A stretch of 64,000 nucleotides of DNA from Salinimonas lutimaris (lineage in GTDB: Bacteria; Pseudomonadota; Gammaproteobacteria; Enterobacterales; Alteromonadaceae). Positions 35,989-44,409 of this stretch are shown here, piece after piece (position 1 is the first letter of the stretch; every line of letters begins with the position of its first letter). The DNA lies in the NCBI RefSeq assembly GCF_005222225.1, contig NZ_CP036536.1:2070001-2134000 (forward strand), in the 5' to 3' direction. Made by a program: the position numbers and the translations under genes. The notes below the pieces were generated by a model. That model saw only the letters and a list, made by a program, of their open reading frames with translations, was not told where the DNA came from and did not search any database.

Positions 35989-36699
35989 TTACTGCAGGGC
36001 AAATGTCACGCTGACACTTGCCTTAATGTACTGTTGACCGGGCATCGCGCCAGTCGCGCTGTCAGCCATCATCATTTTAGCCCGGCTTTCCATTCTTACT
36101 GCCCCGCGGTTTCCTTCGCTCAGCGACTGGACCTGCCCAACCGTGACACCCAGTTCACGGGCCAGCAAACTGGCTCTTGATTTGGCGTCGCTAACGGCAT
36201 TTATCAAGGCTTGCTGATACGCTTTATCCTGGTCTGCGGCAGTCAGTTCAAAATGGCTGATGCGGGTGACTCCCCGTTTCAGGGCACCGTCAATCAGCGC
36301 ATCGTACTGATTTAGATTACCGTGCACAACTGTGACTTCACGACTCAGCACAAAGCCTTTTTCTTCGCGCCCCTGCGAGGTGGACTGATACCAGGGGTTT
36401 AGCTGAATCTGCATAGACTGAATATGCCGTTCAGCCACGCCCTGCTCTAGCAAAAAGTCACTTAGCTGGCGCATATCCTGTTGCATCCGGGTGTTCATCT
36501 TGGTCAGTGATTCGCCTTTTTGCTCCAGGATGAACGTCACAGAAAAGGTGTCTGGTACGATGACCGCAGAGCCTGTACCACTGACATGAATTTGCGGAAC
36601 CGGCATTGCTACCGCAGTACTCTGAGCGAGTACCGGCGTTGTCAGTGAATTCATTAATAAGGCAGTGGCTATAAGCGCAATGGTTTTTCTTACTGGCAT
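35989..36699 (-). CDS. SIMPL domain (DUF541) periplasmic protein
   Basis: A 236-residue exported protein. The signal peptide MPVRKTIALIATALLMNSL leads to cleavage near VLAQ. The SIMPL/DUF541 domain covers the rest: IHVSGTGSAVIVPDTFSVTF, the conserved NPWY segment (QIQLNPWYQ), ISHFELTAADQDKAYQQAL and the end QQYIKASVSVTFALQ. The function of bacterial members (such as E. coli YggE) is unclear and linked to oxidative stress. It lies 12 bp upstream of msrC on the same strand, so it may be part of the same transcript, which would fit an oxidative-damage theme. Confidence 0.87.
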   Translation of the reverse strand: MPVRKTIALIATALLMNSLTTPVLAQSTAVAMPVPQIHVSGTGSAVIVPDTFSVTFILEQKGESLTKMNTRMQQDMRQLSDFLLEQGVAERHIQSMQIQLNPWYQSTSQGREEKGFVLSREVTVVHGNLNQYDALIDGALKRGVTRISHFELTAADQDKAYQQALINAVSDAKSRASLLARELGVTVGQVQSLSEGNRGAVRMESRAKMMMADSATGAMPGQQYIKASVSVTFALQ

Positions 36700-36766
36700 A
36701 GGTCATATCCTTTTATTGTGTAAGTTAAGAGTGTGTCGCCCAGACACTGAACCGTGAGTGAACAGC

Positions 36767-37996
36767 TTAACCAAAGAACCAGTAGCTGACACCAATGGCA
36801 GCCATCAGGCCTGCCACATCGGCTGCCAGACAACAGACTACGGCATACCGGGCATGTTTTATGCCCACGGCGCCCAGATAAACAGCCAGCACATAAAAAG
36901 TAGTTTCGGTGGAGCCTTGCATGACAGAGGCCAGTCTGCCGGCAAACGAGTCGGCGCCATGATGCTGCATGGTTTCTATCATCAGTGCCCGGGCCCCACT
37001 GCCGGATAAAGGTTTCATCAGCGCGGTTGGCAATGCTTCCACAAAGCGGGTGTCCATGCCCAGTGCGCCTACGACCGTAGCGATACCGGTTGCCAGTGCT
37101 TCCAGTAAACCACTGGCGCGTAACATGCCAATGGCAATCAGCATGGCCAGTAAAAACGGAATAAGCGAAATAGCGATTTCAAAACCTTTTTTCGCCCCAT
37201 CAATAAACAACTCGTAGGTATTGAGCCCGCGCCGGTAACCGGTGACCAGGACCAGTACCACAAACGATAATAACAGGCAGTTGGCCAGCACTGACGACTG
37301 ACCGGCCAGCTGTTCTGCCGCCAGGTTAGAAAAGTACAGTACCACCGCAGCCAACATGGCAAAGCCGCCGGCCAGATAAAGCAAAATAACCCGGTTAAAC
37401 AGGTTAATACGCTGTACCATCGATGTCACAATCAGGCCGGCCAGTGTGGAGGCACTGGTTGCCAGCAAAATAGGTACAAACACATCTGTAGGCTGAGTAG
37501 CCCCCTGCTCGGCGCGATACAAAAATACCGCAATCGGAAACAGGGTGACCGAGGATGTATTTAAGACCAAAAATAAAATCTGGCTGTTGGTGATACGATC
37601 TTTGGTCCGGGTCAGCGTTTGCATATCCTGCATGGCTTTAATACCAAATGGTGTAGCGGCATTGTCCAGTCCCAGCATATTGGCAGACATATTCATGGTA
37701 ATACTGCCTAGTGCCGGATGATTGGCCGGAATATCAGGCATCAGACGCCGCAACAACGGTGACAGCACCCTGGCCAGCTGATTGATCAGACCGGATTGTT
37801 CAGCCACCTGAAAAATTCCCATCCAGAACGCCAGTACCCCAATCAATCCCAGTGCAATCTCTACACTGAGCTGAGCCATATCGTTAATTGCGGTCATCAC
37901 CGCTTCAAAACCGCCCGCCCCCTGGCCGAATATGGCACTCATGCAGGTGGCCAGAAATGCTGAAATGATAAAAAACAGCCAGATTCTGTGAATCAT
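36767..37996 (-). CDS. SpmA-SpmB-like fused membrane protein (nucleoside recognition/Gate domains)
   Basis: A 409-residue integral membrane protein starting MIHRIWLFFIISAFLATCM (37996); codons upstream in frame lack a ribosome site. It has two related halves. The first carries the SpmA-type block with MNMSANMLGLDNAATPFGIKAM; the second carries the SpmB-type block with KKGFEIAISLIPFLLAMLIA, SGSGARALMIETM and GSTETTFYVLAVYLGAVGI. Bacillus has these as separate genes spmA and spmB involved in spore core dehydration; gammaproteobacteria do not sporulate, so the role here must differ, probably transport. Divergent from the SatD-like gene across a 170-bp control region. Confidence 0.85.
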   Translation of the reverse strand: MIHRIWLFFIISAFLATCMSAIFGQGAGGFEAVMTAINDMAQLSVEIALGLIGVLAFWMGIFQVAEQSGLINQLARVLSPLLRRLMPDIPANHPALGSITMNMSANMLGLDNAATPFGIKAMQDMQTLTRTKDRITNSQILFLVLNTSSVTLFPIAVFLYRAEQGATQPTDVFVPILLATSASTLAGLIVTSMVQRINLFNRVILLYLAGGFAMLAAVVLYFSNLAAEQLAGQSSVLANCLLLSFVVLVLVTGYRRGLNTYELFIDGAKKGFEIAISLIPFLLAMLIAIGMLRASGLLEALATGIATVVGALGMDTRFVEALPTALMKPLSGSGARALMIETMQHHGADSFAGRLASVMQGSTETTFYVLAVYLGAVGIKHARYAVVCCLAADVAGLMAAIGVSYWFFG

Positions 37997-38067
37997 AACT
38001 ACCTGTGTTATAAATTGTTCTTTGCCGCAGTGTAGCAAAGCAATCATCATTTTACTGCTTTTGAATG

Positions 38068-38142
38068 GCAAGGCTATGCACTTTCTTCCTACAATGCAAG
38101 CTCATAGGCTTGCCTAGTTTAAAGCAAGCTTATATACTTGCT
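38068..38142 (+). promoter_or_regulatory. Three operator-like inverted repeats spaced 28 bp apart over a sigma70 promoter
   Basis: The motif GCAAG-N8-CTTGC occurs at 38096-38113 and 38124-38141, and a one-mismatch copy (GCAAG-N8-CTTTC) at 38068-38085. The centres are exactly 28 bp apart. A promoter TTGCCT (38110-38115), 17-bp spacer, TATACT (38133-38138) lies across the second and third copies: copy two reaches the -35 box and copy three covers the -10. Binding there should repress the downstream SatD-like gene; the third copy would allow looping or cooperative binding. The regulator is unknown, although the SatD-like protein itself has a helix-turn-helix. Confidence 0.75.
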
Positions 38143-38166
38143 ACCAATGACATAACAGGATGTTTT

Positions 38167-38799
38167 ATGATCGGTGTTCTTACCGCAGATCTGGTGGGGT
38201 CAACCCGGCTGGATACCAGTAGCTATCATTCAACCGTCAACGGGCTGGCAGATTATCTGGGCAGCTTGCAGAACCAGACTACACTGACCTTTTCGGTCTA
38301 TCGTGGCGATGAATTCCAGATTGCTTTTGGTCAGCCTGAACAGGCATGTAAACTGACACTGCAGCTAAAAAGCTGGCTGGCGTCCGGTCACACCGTGCCG
38401 CCTTTACAGTGCACCATGAGCCTGGCGTTTGACAGTGGTGAAATGCAGGGCGCGGATCCTGGCCTAAACAATGGTCTGGCTTATATCAGGTCAGGCCGCA
38501 AACTGGAAACACTACGCAGTGCAGAACTGCTGATTCAGACCGCCGGTGATCAGCATGCCCCGGCCTTGCAAGTTATCTGTCAGCAGCTGGGTTATATTAT
38601 GAATCGCCACAGTGCCCGACAGGCTGAACTGGTGCATCAGTATCTGGCATCAGACTTTGCGACTCACCAGAGCCTGGCGGAGCAGCTGGGGACGTCGAGA
38701 CAAAATGTATCTGAACGCCTGCGGGCGGCGGGGGCAGACTTACTGCCCGAGACCATTACCTACATCAACAGCCTGTTACATAGCCCGACAACGGAGTAA
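38167..38799 (+). CDS. SatD-like protein: cyclase-fold N-terminus plus C-terminal helix-turn-helix
   Basis: A 210-residue protein starting MIGVLTADLVGSTRLDTSSY at 38167; the frame is open further upstream but lacks a start with a ribosome site. The N-terminal part looks like the class III nucleotidyl cyclase fold: TADLVGST (Asp8) and YRGDEFQIAFG (Asp48) occupy the positions of the two metal-binding aspartates. It is too short for a standard cyclase and may bind rather than make a nucleotide. Residues about 167-188 (HQSLAEQLGTSRQNVSERLR) form a helix-turn-helix. It matches SatD-family proteins, which are paired with DUF3307 membrane proteins (3 bp downstream here). Autoregulation through the three upstream repeats is a reasonable inference. 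Confidence 0.75.
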   Translation: MIGVLTADLVGSTRLDTSSYHSTVNGLADYLGSLQNQTTLTFSVYRGDEFQIAFGQPEQACKLTLQLKSWLASGHTVPPLQCTMSLAFDSGEMQGADPGLNNGLAYIRSGRKLETLRSAELLIQTAGDQHAPALQVICQQLGYIMNRHSARQAELVHQYLASDFATHQSLAEQLGTSRQNVSERLRAAGADLLPETITYINSLLHSPTTE

Positions 38800-38801
38800 G
38801 G

Positions 38802-39545
38802 ATGACCCTGTTACTATTATTACTGACAGCCCATTTTATTGGTGACTTTTACCTGCAGCCCGACCGCTGGATTGCCGATAGAAATCAATCGGGGTGGCGC
38901 TCTGCTGCGCTGTATAAACACAGCGCTGTGCATCTTTTACTGTCTGTTGGCGCGCTTTATCTGGCCAGTGTGTCCGAGCCATCGCTCACCGCCATGCAAA
39001 TCAGCAGTGCTGCGCTGGTTATTGCTGGCAGTCACTTGCTGATCGACTGGCTGAAAACCGGACACCACAGTACCACCGCCTTTATTGCCGACCAGCTCGC
39101 GCACGTAATTGTACTGGGCATGACCGCAGTCTGGCTGGGAAATATCAGTATGACAGTCGTCATGGCCTCGGCCATGACGCTACTGGCGCCAGACACCCTG
39201 GTGTGTCTGCTTGGCTATCTGATTGTACTGAATCCGGCCAGCATACTGATTGCCAAAATGCTGGCCCGACACACCGCTGTGCTTAACAGTATTGATAATC
39301 AGAGCCTGGGGACTGCCGGGCGATGGATTGGCTACGTGGAACGGGTACTGGCCCTGTCGTTTATTTTAGTTGATCAGTATACCGGGCTGGGCTTTCTGGT
39401 CGCGACTAAGACCGTGTTCCGGGTTGGAGATTTGTCTAAGGCAAAAGATATGCGCCTGACTGAGTATATGATGCTGGGCACACTGATGAGCTTTGCCACT
39501 GCCCTGATTGCCGGCTGGGCCATGGTCGCACTCATTAGCAAGTAG
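38802..39545 (+). CDS. DUF3307 family membrane protein
   Basis: A 247-residue inner-membrane protein with about six hydrophobic segments. The N-terminal signature LTAHFIGDFYLQPDRWIADR is typical of DUF3307; YKHSAVHLLLSVGALYLA and HLLIDWLKTG follow, with conserved His and Asp inside or next to helices (HFIGD, KHSAVH, HLLID). These could bind metal. A second half contains NQSLGTAGRWIGYVERVLAL. The function is unknown. The ATG lies 3 bp after the SatD-like stop and is expected to be co-translated; SatD-type partners are common for this family. Confidence 0.82.
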   Translation: MTLLLLLLTAHFIGDFYLQPDRWIADRNQSGWRSAALYKHSAVHLLLSVGALYLASVSEPSLTAMQISSAALVIAGSHLLIDWLKTGHHSTTAFIADQLAHVIVLGMTAVWLGNISMTVVMASAMTLLAPDTLVCLLGYLIVLNPASILIAKMLARHTAVLNSIDNQSLGTAGRWIGYVERVLALSFILVDQYTGLGFLVATKTVFRVGDLSKAKDMRLTEYMMLGTLMSFATALIAGWAMVALISK

Positions 39546-39555
39546 CGCCAATAAA

Positions 39556-39579
39556 AAAGCGGCTTTTATCAGCCGCTTT
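39556..39579 (-). terminator. Terminator shared by the DUF3307 and aminotransferase genes
   Basis: AAAGCGGCT (39556-39564) pairs with AGCCGCTTT (39571-39579) around a 6-nt loop. The U tract is on the minus-strand side, favouring the aminotransferase gene that ends at 39608. The plus-strand genes end 10 bp upstream and may use it weakly. Confidence 0.85.
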
Positions 39580-39607
39580 CAGTCAGTAACAAAACAGTGT
39601 TAAAGGT

Positions 39608-40729
39608 CTAGCGAATCACCCTGGCCAGACTGGCTACGCAATGATCAATATTGCGCGGTTTACAGGCATAGCCCATCAGCCCAATACGCCAGACTTTGCC
39701 TGCCAGGTCGCCCAGCCCGGCACCGATTTCCAGGTTATCGTTCTCCAGCAACTGTTTACGGGCAGCAGCATCATCCACGCCCGGTGGAATCGCCACAGCG
39801 TTAAGCTGAGGCAAACGGTAGTGGCTATCTACACTGAACTGCATTCCCAGCCCTTCCAGACCATCACGCAATGCTTCGTGGCCCTGCTGATGACGTTGCC
39901 AGCTTTGCTCAAGGCCTTCTTCTTTTAACATCAGCAGTGATTCATGCAGCGCATATAAGCTGTTTACCGGCGCGGTATGGTGATAAGCCCGCTTACCGCC
40001 TTGCCCCCAGTAACCCACAATAAGGTTCATATCAAGAAACCAGCTTTGTACCGGCGTTTTACGATTCTGAATAATCTCAACTGCGCGTGGGCTGAATGAC
40101 ACCGGTGATAAACCCGGCACACAGCTCAGGCATTTTTGCGAACCGGAATAAATGGCATCAATACCCCAGCCGTCCACATCCACTTCAATACCACCCAGCG
40201 ATGTCACCGCATCAACCAGACTCAGACAATCGTATTGACGGGCCAGCGCGCACAGGGATTGAGCATCATTGCGCACCCCGGTGGATGTTTCGGCGTGAAC
40301 AAAGGCCAGAATTTTAGCATCCGGATTGGCTTTCAGGGCATCCTCCACTTTTTGCAGGCTGGTTTGCTCTCCCCAGGCATCTTCTACCTTGATGGCCGTG
40401 CCGCCGCAGCGTGTGACATTTTCCACCATGCGGTTACCAAAGACACCGTTAATACACACCACCACCTTGTCGCCCGGCTCAACCAGATTGGCAAAACAGG
40501 CTTCCATTCCAGCCGATCCCGGCGCAGAAACCGGCATGGTCAGCGCATTGGTGGTCTTAAATGCATACTGAAGCAGCCCCTTGATGTCGTCCATCAGGTC
40601 AATAAACAGCGGGTCGAGATGACCCAGCGTTGGGCGCGCCATGGCATTTAATACTCTGGGGCTCACATCAGACGGACCAGGCCCCATTAAGGTGCGCTCT
40701 GGTGGGATAAATGTTTTAAAATTTTCCAT
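39608..40729 (-). CDS. Class V aminotransferase (alanine-glyoxylate/serine-pyruvate type)
   Basis: A 373-residue PLP enzyme of the AGT/SPT group, which transfers amino groups to glyoxylate or pyruvate. N-terminal LMGPGPSDVSPRVLNAMARP and GHLDPLFIDLMDDIKGLL are characteristic, then VSAPGSAGMEACFANLVEPGD, the PLP lysine in IYSGSQKCLSCVPG, and VDAVTSLGGIEVDVDGWG. The C-terminal DLAGKVWRIGLMGYACKPRN fits the family. Substrate preference among alanine, serine and glyoxylate cannot be read. The ATG at 40729 follows AAGGG. It is isolated on the minus strand between the DUF3307 pair and the small-RNA-like region. Cysteine-rich PLP neighbourhoods (KCLSC) are unusual but family-compatible. Confidence 0.88.
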   Translation of the reverse strand: MENFKTFIPPERTLMGPGPSDVSPRVLNAMARPTLGHLDPLFIDLMDDIKGLLQYAFKTTNALTMPVSAPGSAGMEACFANLVEPGDKVVVCINGVFGNRMVENVTRCGGTAIKVEDAWGEQTSLQKVEDALKANPDAKILAFVHAETSTGVRNDAQSLCALARQYDCLSLVDAVTSLGGIEVDVDGWGIDAIYSGSQKCLSCVPGLSPVSFSPRAVEIIQNRKTPVQSWFLDMNLIVGYWGQGGKRAYHHTAPVNSLYALHESLLMLKEEGLEQSWQRHQQGHEALRDGLEGLGMQFSVDSHYRLPQLNAVAIPPGVDDAAARKQLLENDNLEIGAGLGDLAGKVWRIGLMGYACKPRNIDHCVASLARVIR

Positions 40730-40760
40730 AAACTAGCCCTTATTGAGAAATACCCCCTCA

Positions 40761-40789
40761 TTGTTACAATATATTCACAAAACTACAAT
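40761..40789 (+). promoter_or_regulatory. Sigma70-like promoter in the aminotransferase/carbonic anhydrase gap
   Basis: TTGTTA (40761-40766) and TACAAT (40784-40789) are 17 bp apart on the plus strand, predicting a start near 40796. No plus-strand gene of convincing length follows, so it may drive an untranslated RNA. Confidence 0.5.
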
Positions 40790-40795
40790 TGTCCA

Positions 40796-41138
40796 TCATG
40801 AACATAAATAACATGAATACCAAACAGGAAGGAGGATAACGCGGGTAGATGAACATAGTCGGCAAGTCATGCCGGAAGAGTCAGACAAAAGCACCGAAAA
40901 CAACTCATCGGACTGGTGAGCAAGACTATTGTTAAATAAAAGAAAATGGGCTATTTTTAAGCAATGAAAGTGAAGTTCACAAAAAATTCATAAATATTTG
41001 TTTATAAATTAGCCAGCAGTGATCTATTATTACTATTCGCTTTATTTGTTTGCATGAACTTCTCCCTTTGCAAAAGTTAGCGCACGGCTCAGCAATGAGC
41101 CATTCCCCTAGGCCCGGAATCACTTCCGGGCTTTTTTT
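40796..41138 (+). ncRNA. Candidate small RNA ending at an intrinsic terminator
   Basis: This 427-bp gap (40730-41156) holds a plus-strand promoter-like site near 40761-40789 and a strong plus-strand terminator at 41112-41138, although both flanking genes are on the minus strand. The sequence between contains small hairpins, such as GGCA-AGTCA-TGCC near 40860 and GGCTCAGCAATGAGCC (41086-41101). A second possible -10 (TATTAT, near 41026) would give a shorter RNA of about 100 nt. The only possible peptide, 28 codons from 40849, has its AGGAGG 13 bp away, too far. Family and targets are unknown; it could also be split into two elements. Confidence 0.45.
41112..41138 (+). terminator. Strong plus-strand intrinsic terminator without a plus-strand gene
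   Basis: GCCCGGAA (41112-41119) and TTCCGGGC (41124-41131) form a perfect 8-bp stem with loop TCAC, followed by seven T. The direction is plus, while the genes on both sides read minus; this is the main reason to suspect a small RNA upstream. It may also stop antisense transcription into the carbonic anhydrase gene. Confidence 0.9.
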
Positions 41139-41156
41139 ATGCGTCGGGGCAACGTC

Positions 41157-41696
41157 TTACAGATAGGCAGAAGGATCAGATAAGACCGTCAGAGAGTCGG
41201 CAAAGGTGCGGCCATTTTCCACATAATGGTCGGCAGAGGCTTTAAGCATGTCTTCAGCGCGTGCATCGAGAGTCTTAATGACTTTACCGGGTGACCCCAC
41301 CACCAGTGAATAGTCGGGGACTTCCATATTTTCAGTAATCAGAGCATTGGCCCCAATAACACAATACTTACCAATTTTTGCGCCATTGAGCACCACCGCA
41401 TTGATGCCAATCAGGCTGTAATCATCAACCTGACATCCATGTAGCATGGCTTTGTGGCCCACCGTAACCCCCTGCCCCAGGCATAATCGTACCCCGTGGT
41501 CGGTATGCAGAATGCTGCCATCCTGAATATTGGTATCCGGGCCTATGTCAATGGTGTCACAGTCGCCGCGAATCACAGCGTTGAACCACACGCTGACATT
41601 ACGGTTTAGGATCACATCACCAATCACATGCGCTCCCGGGGCAATATAGACCCCTTCGCTGATAGTCGGTTGCTTGTCTTTTAACTGATAAATCAT
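41157..41696 (-). CDS. Gamma-class carbonic anhydrase family protein (left-handed beta-helix)
   Basis: A 179-residue trimeric hexapeptide-repeat protein like E. coli YrdA. Hexapeptide turns run through [33 protein letters not shown] and [20 protein letters not shown]. Candidate zinc ligands are His64 or His67, His81 and His86; the 5-residue spacing of the last two matches Cam. Many YrdA-type proteins show low or no carbonic anhydrase activity, so the reaction is uncertain. It is the last gene of the rlmJ-kinase-tesB run and overlaps tesB by 4 bp. Confidence 0.9.
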   Translation of the reverse strand: MIYQLKDKQPTISEGVYIAPGAHVIGDVILNRNVSVWFNAVIRGDCDTIDIGPDTNIQDGSILHTDHGVRLCLGQGVTVGHKAMLHGCQVDDYSLIGINAVVLNGAKIGKYCVIGANALITENMEVPDYSLVVGSPGKVIKTLDARAEDMLKASADHYVENGRTFADSLTVLSDPSAYL

Positions 41697-42562
41697 GCGT
41701 TGTCAGTTGGCAGCAGGCGGATCATACCTTCCTGCATCGTACTTGCCACCAACTCTCCCTGTTGATTGAAAATCTGTCCCTTCACAATACCACGATTATT
41801 ACCGGTAAAGGGGCTGTCCATCGTATACAGCAACCAGTCATTCAGGTTAACCGGACGGTGAAACCACATCGCATGGTCGATGGTGGCCATACGCAGATTG
41901 CTGTCAGATACCGCCAGGCCGTAATGCTGCAGCGCAGTACTTAAAAAGTGATAGTCAGAGGCATAGGCCAGCGTAGACTGATGCAGTTTAATATCATCAT
42001 CCATCGGCTCACGCACTTTGAGCCATACATTGCGGGTAGGTTCCTGCTTTTTCGGCCTGAATGTACGGGTGGCATCCACCGTCCGGATATCAATCGGGCG
42101 ATGGTAGCTCAGTGCTTCCTGCATGCCGGTAGACAGTTTTTCAAAGTTTTTCTCGTAAAAACTGATGTCAGACTCCAGTTCATCCGGGCCCGGGATATCC
42201 GGCATCTGGGCAAACTGGTGGTGGATGGCCTCTTCTTTCAGCTGAAACGAAGCGGTCATGTAAAAGATGTTTTTGCCATTTTGAACCGCTTTAACCCGGC
42301 GGGCTGAAAAGCTGCGACCATCTCGCACGACTTCGACATCGTAGACAACCGGCTTTTGGGCATCACCAGGCAACAGAAAATAAGTATGAAATGAGTGCAC
42401 CACGCGATCGTCATCTACCGTGGCGTAGGCGGCTGCCAGCGCCTGGCCCAGTACCTGCCCGCCAAATAAGGCGCGAAAACCCAGATCCCAGCTCTGGCCA
42501 CGAAACAGGCCTTTTTCGACGCTTTCAAGTTCAAACAACGAGGACATTTTAACCTCAGACAT
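41693..42562 (-). CDS. tesB: Acyl-CoA thioesterase II
   Basis: Hydrolyses medium- and long-chain acyl-CoA; double-hotdog fold. The 289 residues resemble E. coli TesB (286): [57 protein letters not shown], and the second hotdog with [20 protein letters not shown] holding the catalytic Asp. It overlaps the carbonic anhydrase gene by 4 bp and starts 5 bp after the kinase stop. The ATG at 42562 precedes a second Met at codon 6; the first is preferred on spacing. Confidence 0.94.
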   Translation of the reverse strand: MSEVKMSSLFELESVEKGLFRGQSWDLGFRALFGGQVLGQALAAAYATVDDDRVVHSFHTYFLLPGDAQKPVVYDVEVVRDGRSFSARRVKAVQNGKNIFYMTASFQLKEEAIHHQFAQMPDIPGPDELESDISFYEKNFEKLSTGMQEALSYHRPIDIRTVDATRTFRPKKQEPTRNVWLKVREPMDDDIKLHQSTLAYASDYHFLSTALQHYGLAVSDSNLRMATIDHAMWFHRPVNLNDWLLYTMDSPFTGNNRGIVKGQIFNQQGELVASTMQEGMIRLLPTDNA

Positions 42563-42567
42563 CTTGT

Positions 42568-44409
42568 TTACTCCACTGACGATGTTGCTCGCGGGTTACG
42601 GGGGTAATACCGCTCCGGTAACTGCGCTTTATGTTCAAAATAACGGGTGTCTTTGTACGGTAGCTTCATAAAGCCCGATATTCCCAGACCGTTGATTGCC
42701 GGTACGGCGGCCACAATCTGCTGTAAGATCTGTTCAAACCGGGACTGCTGGGAATGATCCAGCAGCATATAATAGCTATGTATCTTTAAATGGGTAGGTA
42801 ATGACTCAAAAATAATACATCCGGTATGATGGATAGTATTTAGCTGTTGTAGCAAAGTCAGAATCTCACCGGGCAGCTGTAACAGCTCGTCAGGATCATC
42901 CCCGTCTTCAAAATACGAGTGTGTGCGGCTGTCATCTTTTACTACCTGGGTACGGGAAAGTTCAAACGGAATGCGCAGGCCGGCAGGCGGCACAAAGGCA
43001 TCCTGTTCTGATTCACGCTCTATATGCAGGGTATCTTTTGCATTAAACATACAGCATTTAAATATACCGGTGCGATGAATAGCCCGGGCCAGTGAAATGA
43101 CCGTGTTAACCGACTGCTCAAACGCCGCTTTGCGGGTCTGGTCATACAGGTTCAGGCTGGAGTCGACATAAATGCCGTCGGTTTCCCAGCGAATGGCCAG
43201 GCCCCCTACCACCGGATATTTACCCAACCGGCTGACCGCTGCAATAAAACCTTTTTCGGTCTCGCCCATGCCCATCAGATAGTTTTTATAATAGCGCTCA
43301 AACTGGGCGTCATTAATGTACCTGAGCTGCTCCTGGGCATCTGGCAGTTGCTGGCGCAGATAAGACTTTCGAGAACTGTACACCACGGTCTCAATTTCTT
43401 TATCGCGCTGACTGACCCAGGTAGGAATAAGCGGAGTGTAAGGTACCGGTTCATCCGGCCCGAAAACCATCCGGCTGAATACATGCAGGTGATTGAAAAA
43501 ATAATCACCACCGGCCCGGCGTTCACCGGGATCATCGCTAAGCATGTATTCCAGTACACTGGCCAGCATTTTAGGCAAACCAAGGGCATGGGGGGTAACC
43601 ACCTTGCGACCAAACCGGCTTGACTGTCCTGACGCCAGAGCATACAGGGTACTGGCCAGCCCCTGCTCATCAAAACGCGGTGAAGACAGCGCCCCGTTTA
43701 ATTGATCATCGCCAATAAAGTAAACATCACCCAGCCTGGCGTTGGTCTGTTGCATATCTGAAGACATCAGATCCATCACATTACCGGCCACAAACTGTCC
43801 ATCCACATCCAGCTGGGCAAATACCGAAGAGCCCCAGTCTATCAGCTGTACGGTTTCACTACGGGCATCCCAGACCAGGTTGGAGGGTTTAATATCCCCG
43901 TGCACCAGCGGCTTTTTTTCCTGATTGAGCCGGTTATCGCGCAGCGTCTGCAAAATGGTAGCAACCTGCACGGCAATTTTCACAATGATGCGCGGTGGCA
44001 ATGCACCGTCACGCAGACTGACCTGCTCCAGATCATCGCCCACAGCACGCTGCATCGCTAAAATGGGCTGATTTCCGGCGCGCTGATATTCAATCAGTGG
44101 CGGCACATTAGGATGACTGACCTGCGATAGCATAAAGGCTTCGTCTTCAAGCCGATCCTGCACATGCTGAGGTAAGGTGATGCGGGAAAACTTAAATACA
44201 TGGTTCAGCCCGCTGCCGGTTTTCCCGGCAAACACAAACCCAAACGCGCCTTTACCAATCAGAGCTATATCCTGATATCCCAGCGCAGCCAGCTGTTCAG
44301 TACACAGCCTGACCCAGTCACGCAGTTTTTTAGCATCGGCATGACTAAGCAGATAGACCGACTGCTCTTCAGGGATATAAAAGTGCTTAAGGGCGCGGGG
44401 CTGACTCAT
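42568..44409 (-). CDS. Atypical serine/threonine protein kinase-like protein
   Basis: A 613-residue cytosolic protein. The N-terminal half is a protein kinase domain: glycine loop LIGKGAFGFVFAGK (50-63), likely ATP lysine Lys73 (HVFKFSR), catalytic loop HGDIKPSNLVWD (170-181; Asp172, Asn177) and DWGSS in place of DFG (Asp191). The Arg of HRD is replaced by Gly, suggesting it does not depend on activation-loop phosphorylation. After about residue 300 comes a 300-residue region I do not recognise, without membrane helices. The start codon directly follows the rlmJ stop (no gap). Substrates are unknown. Confidence 0.82.
   Translation of the reverse strand: MSQPRALKHFYIPEEQSVYLLSHADAKKLRDWVRLCTEQLAALGYQDIALIGKGAFGFVFAGKTGSGLNHVFKFSRITLPQHVQDRLEDEAFMLSQVSHPNVPPLIEYQRAGNQPILAMQRAVGDDLEQVSLRDGALPPRIIVKIAVQVATILQTLRDNRLNQEKKPLVHGDIKPSNLVWDARSETVQLIDWGSSVFAQLDVDGQFVAGNVMDLMSSDMQQTNARLGDVYFIGDDQLNGALSSPRFDEQGLASTLYALASGQSSRFGRKVVTPHALGLPKMLASVLEYMLSDDPGERRAGGDYFFNHLHVFSRMVFGPDEPVPYTPLIPTWVSQRDKEIETVVYSSRKSYLRQQLPDAQEQLRYINDAQFERYYKNYLMGMGETEKGFIAAVSRLGKYPVVGGLAIRWETDGIYVDSSLNLYDQTRKAAFEQSVNTVISLARAIHRTGIFKCCMFNAKDTLHIERESEQDAFVPPAGLRIPFELSRTQVVKDDSRTHSYFEDGDDPDELLQLPGEILTLLQQLNTIHHTGCIIFESLPTHLKIHSYYMLLDHSQQSRFEQILQQIVAAVPAINGLGISGFMKLPYKDTRYFEHKAQLPERYYPRNPRATSSVE

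Noticed and set aside
40136..40651. Open frame of 171 codons on the plus strand opposite the aminotransferase
   Set aside because: Fully antisense to a conserved PLP enzyme and without any motif.
40849..40935. Possible 28-codon peptide within the small-RNA candidate
   Set aside because: The nearest strong ribosome site (AGGAGG) is 13 bp from the ATG, too far, and the peptide shows no recognisable pattern. It cannot be fully excluded.
40796..41138. CsrB/RsmY-type regulatory RNA
   Set aside because: Only about half a dozen GGA motifs are seen and few sit in hairpin loops; real CsrB-type RNAs carry many more.
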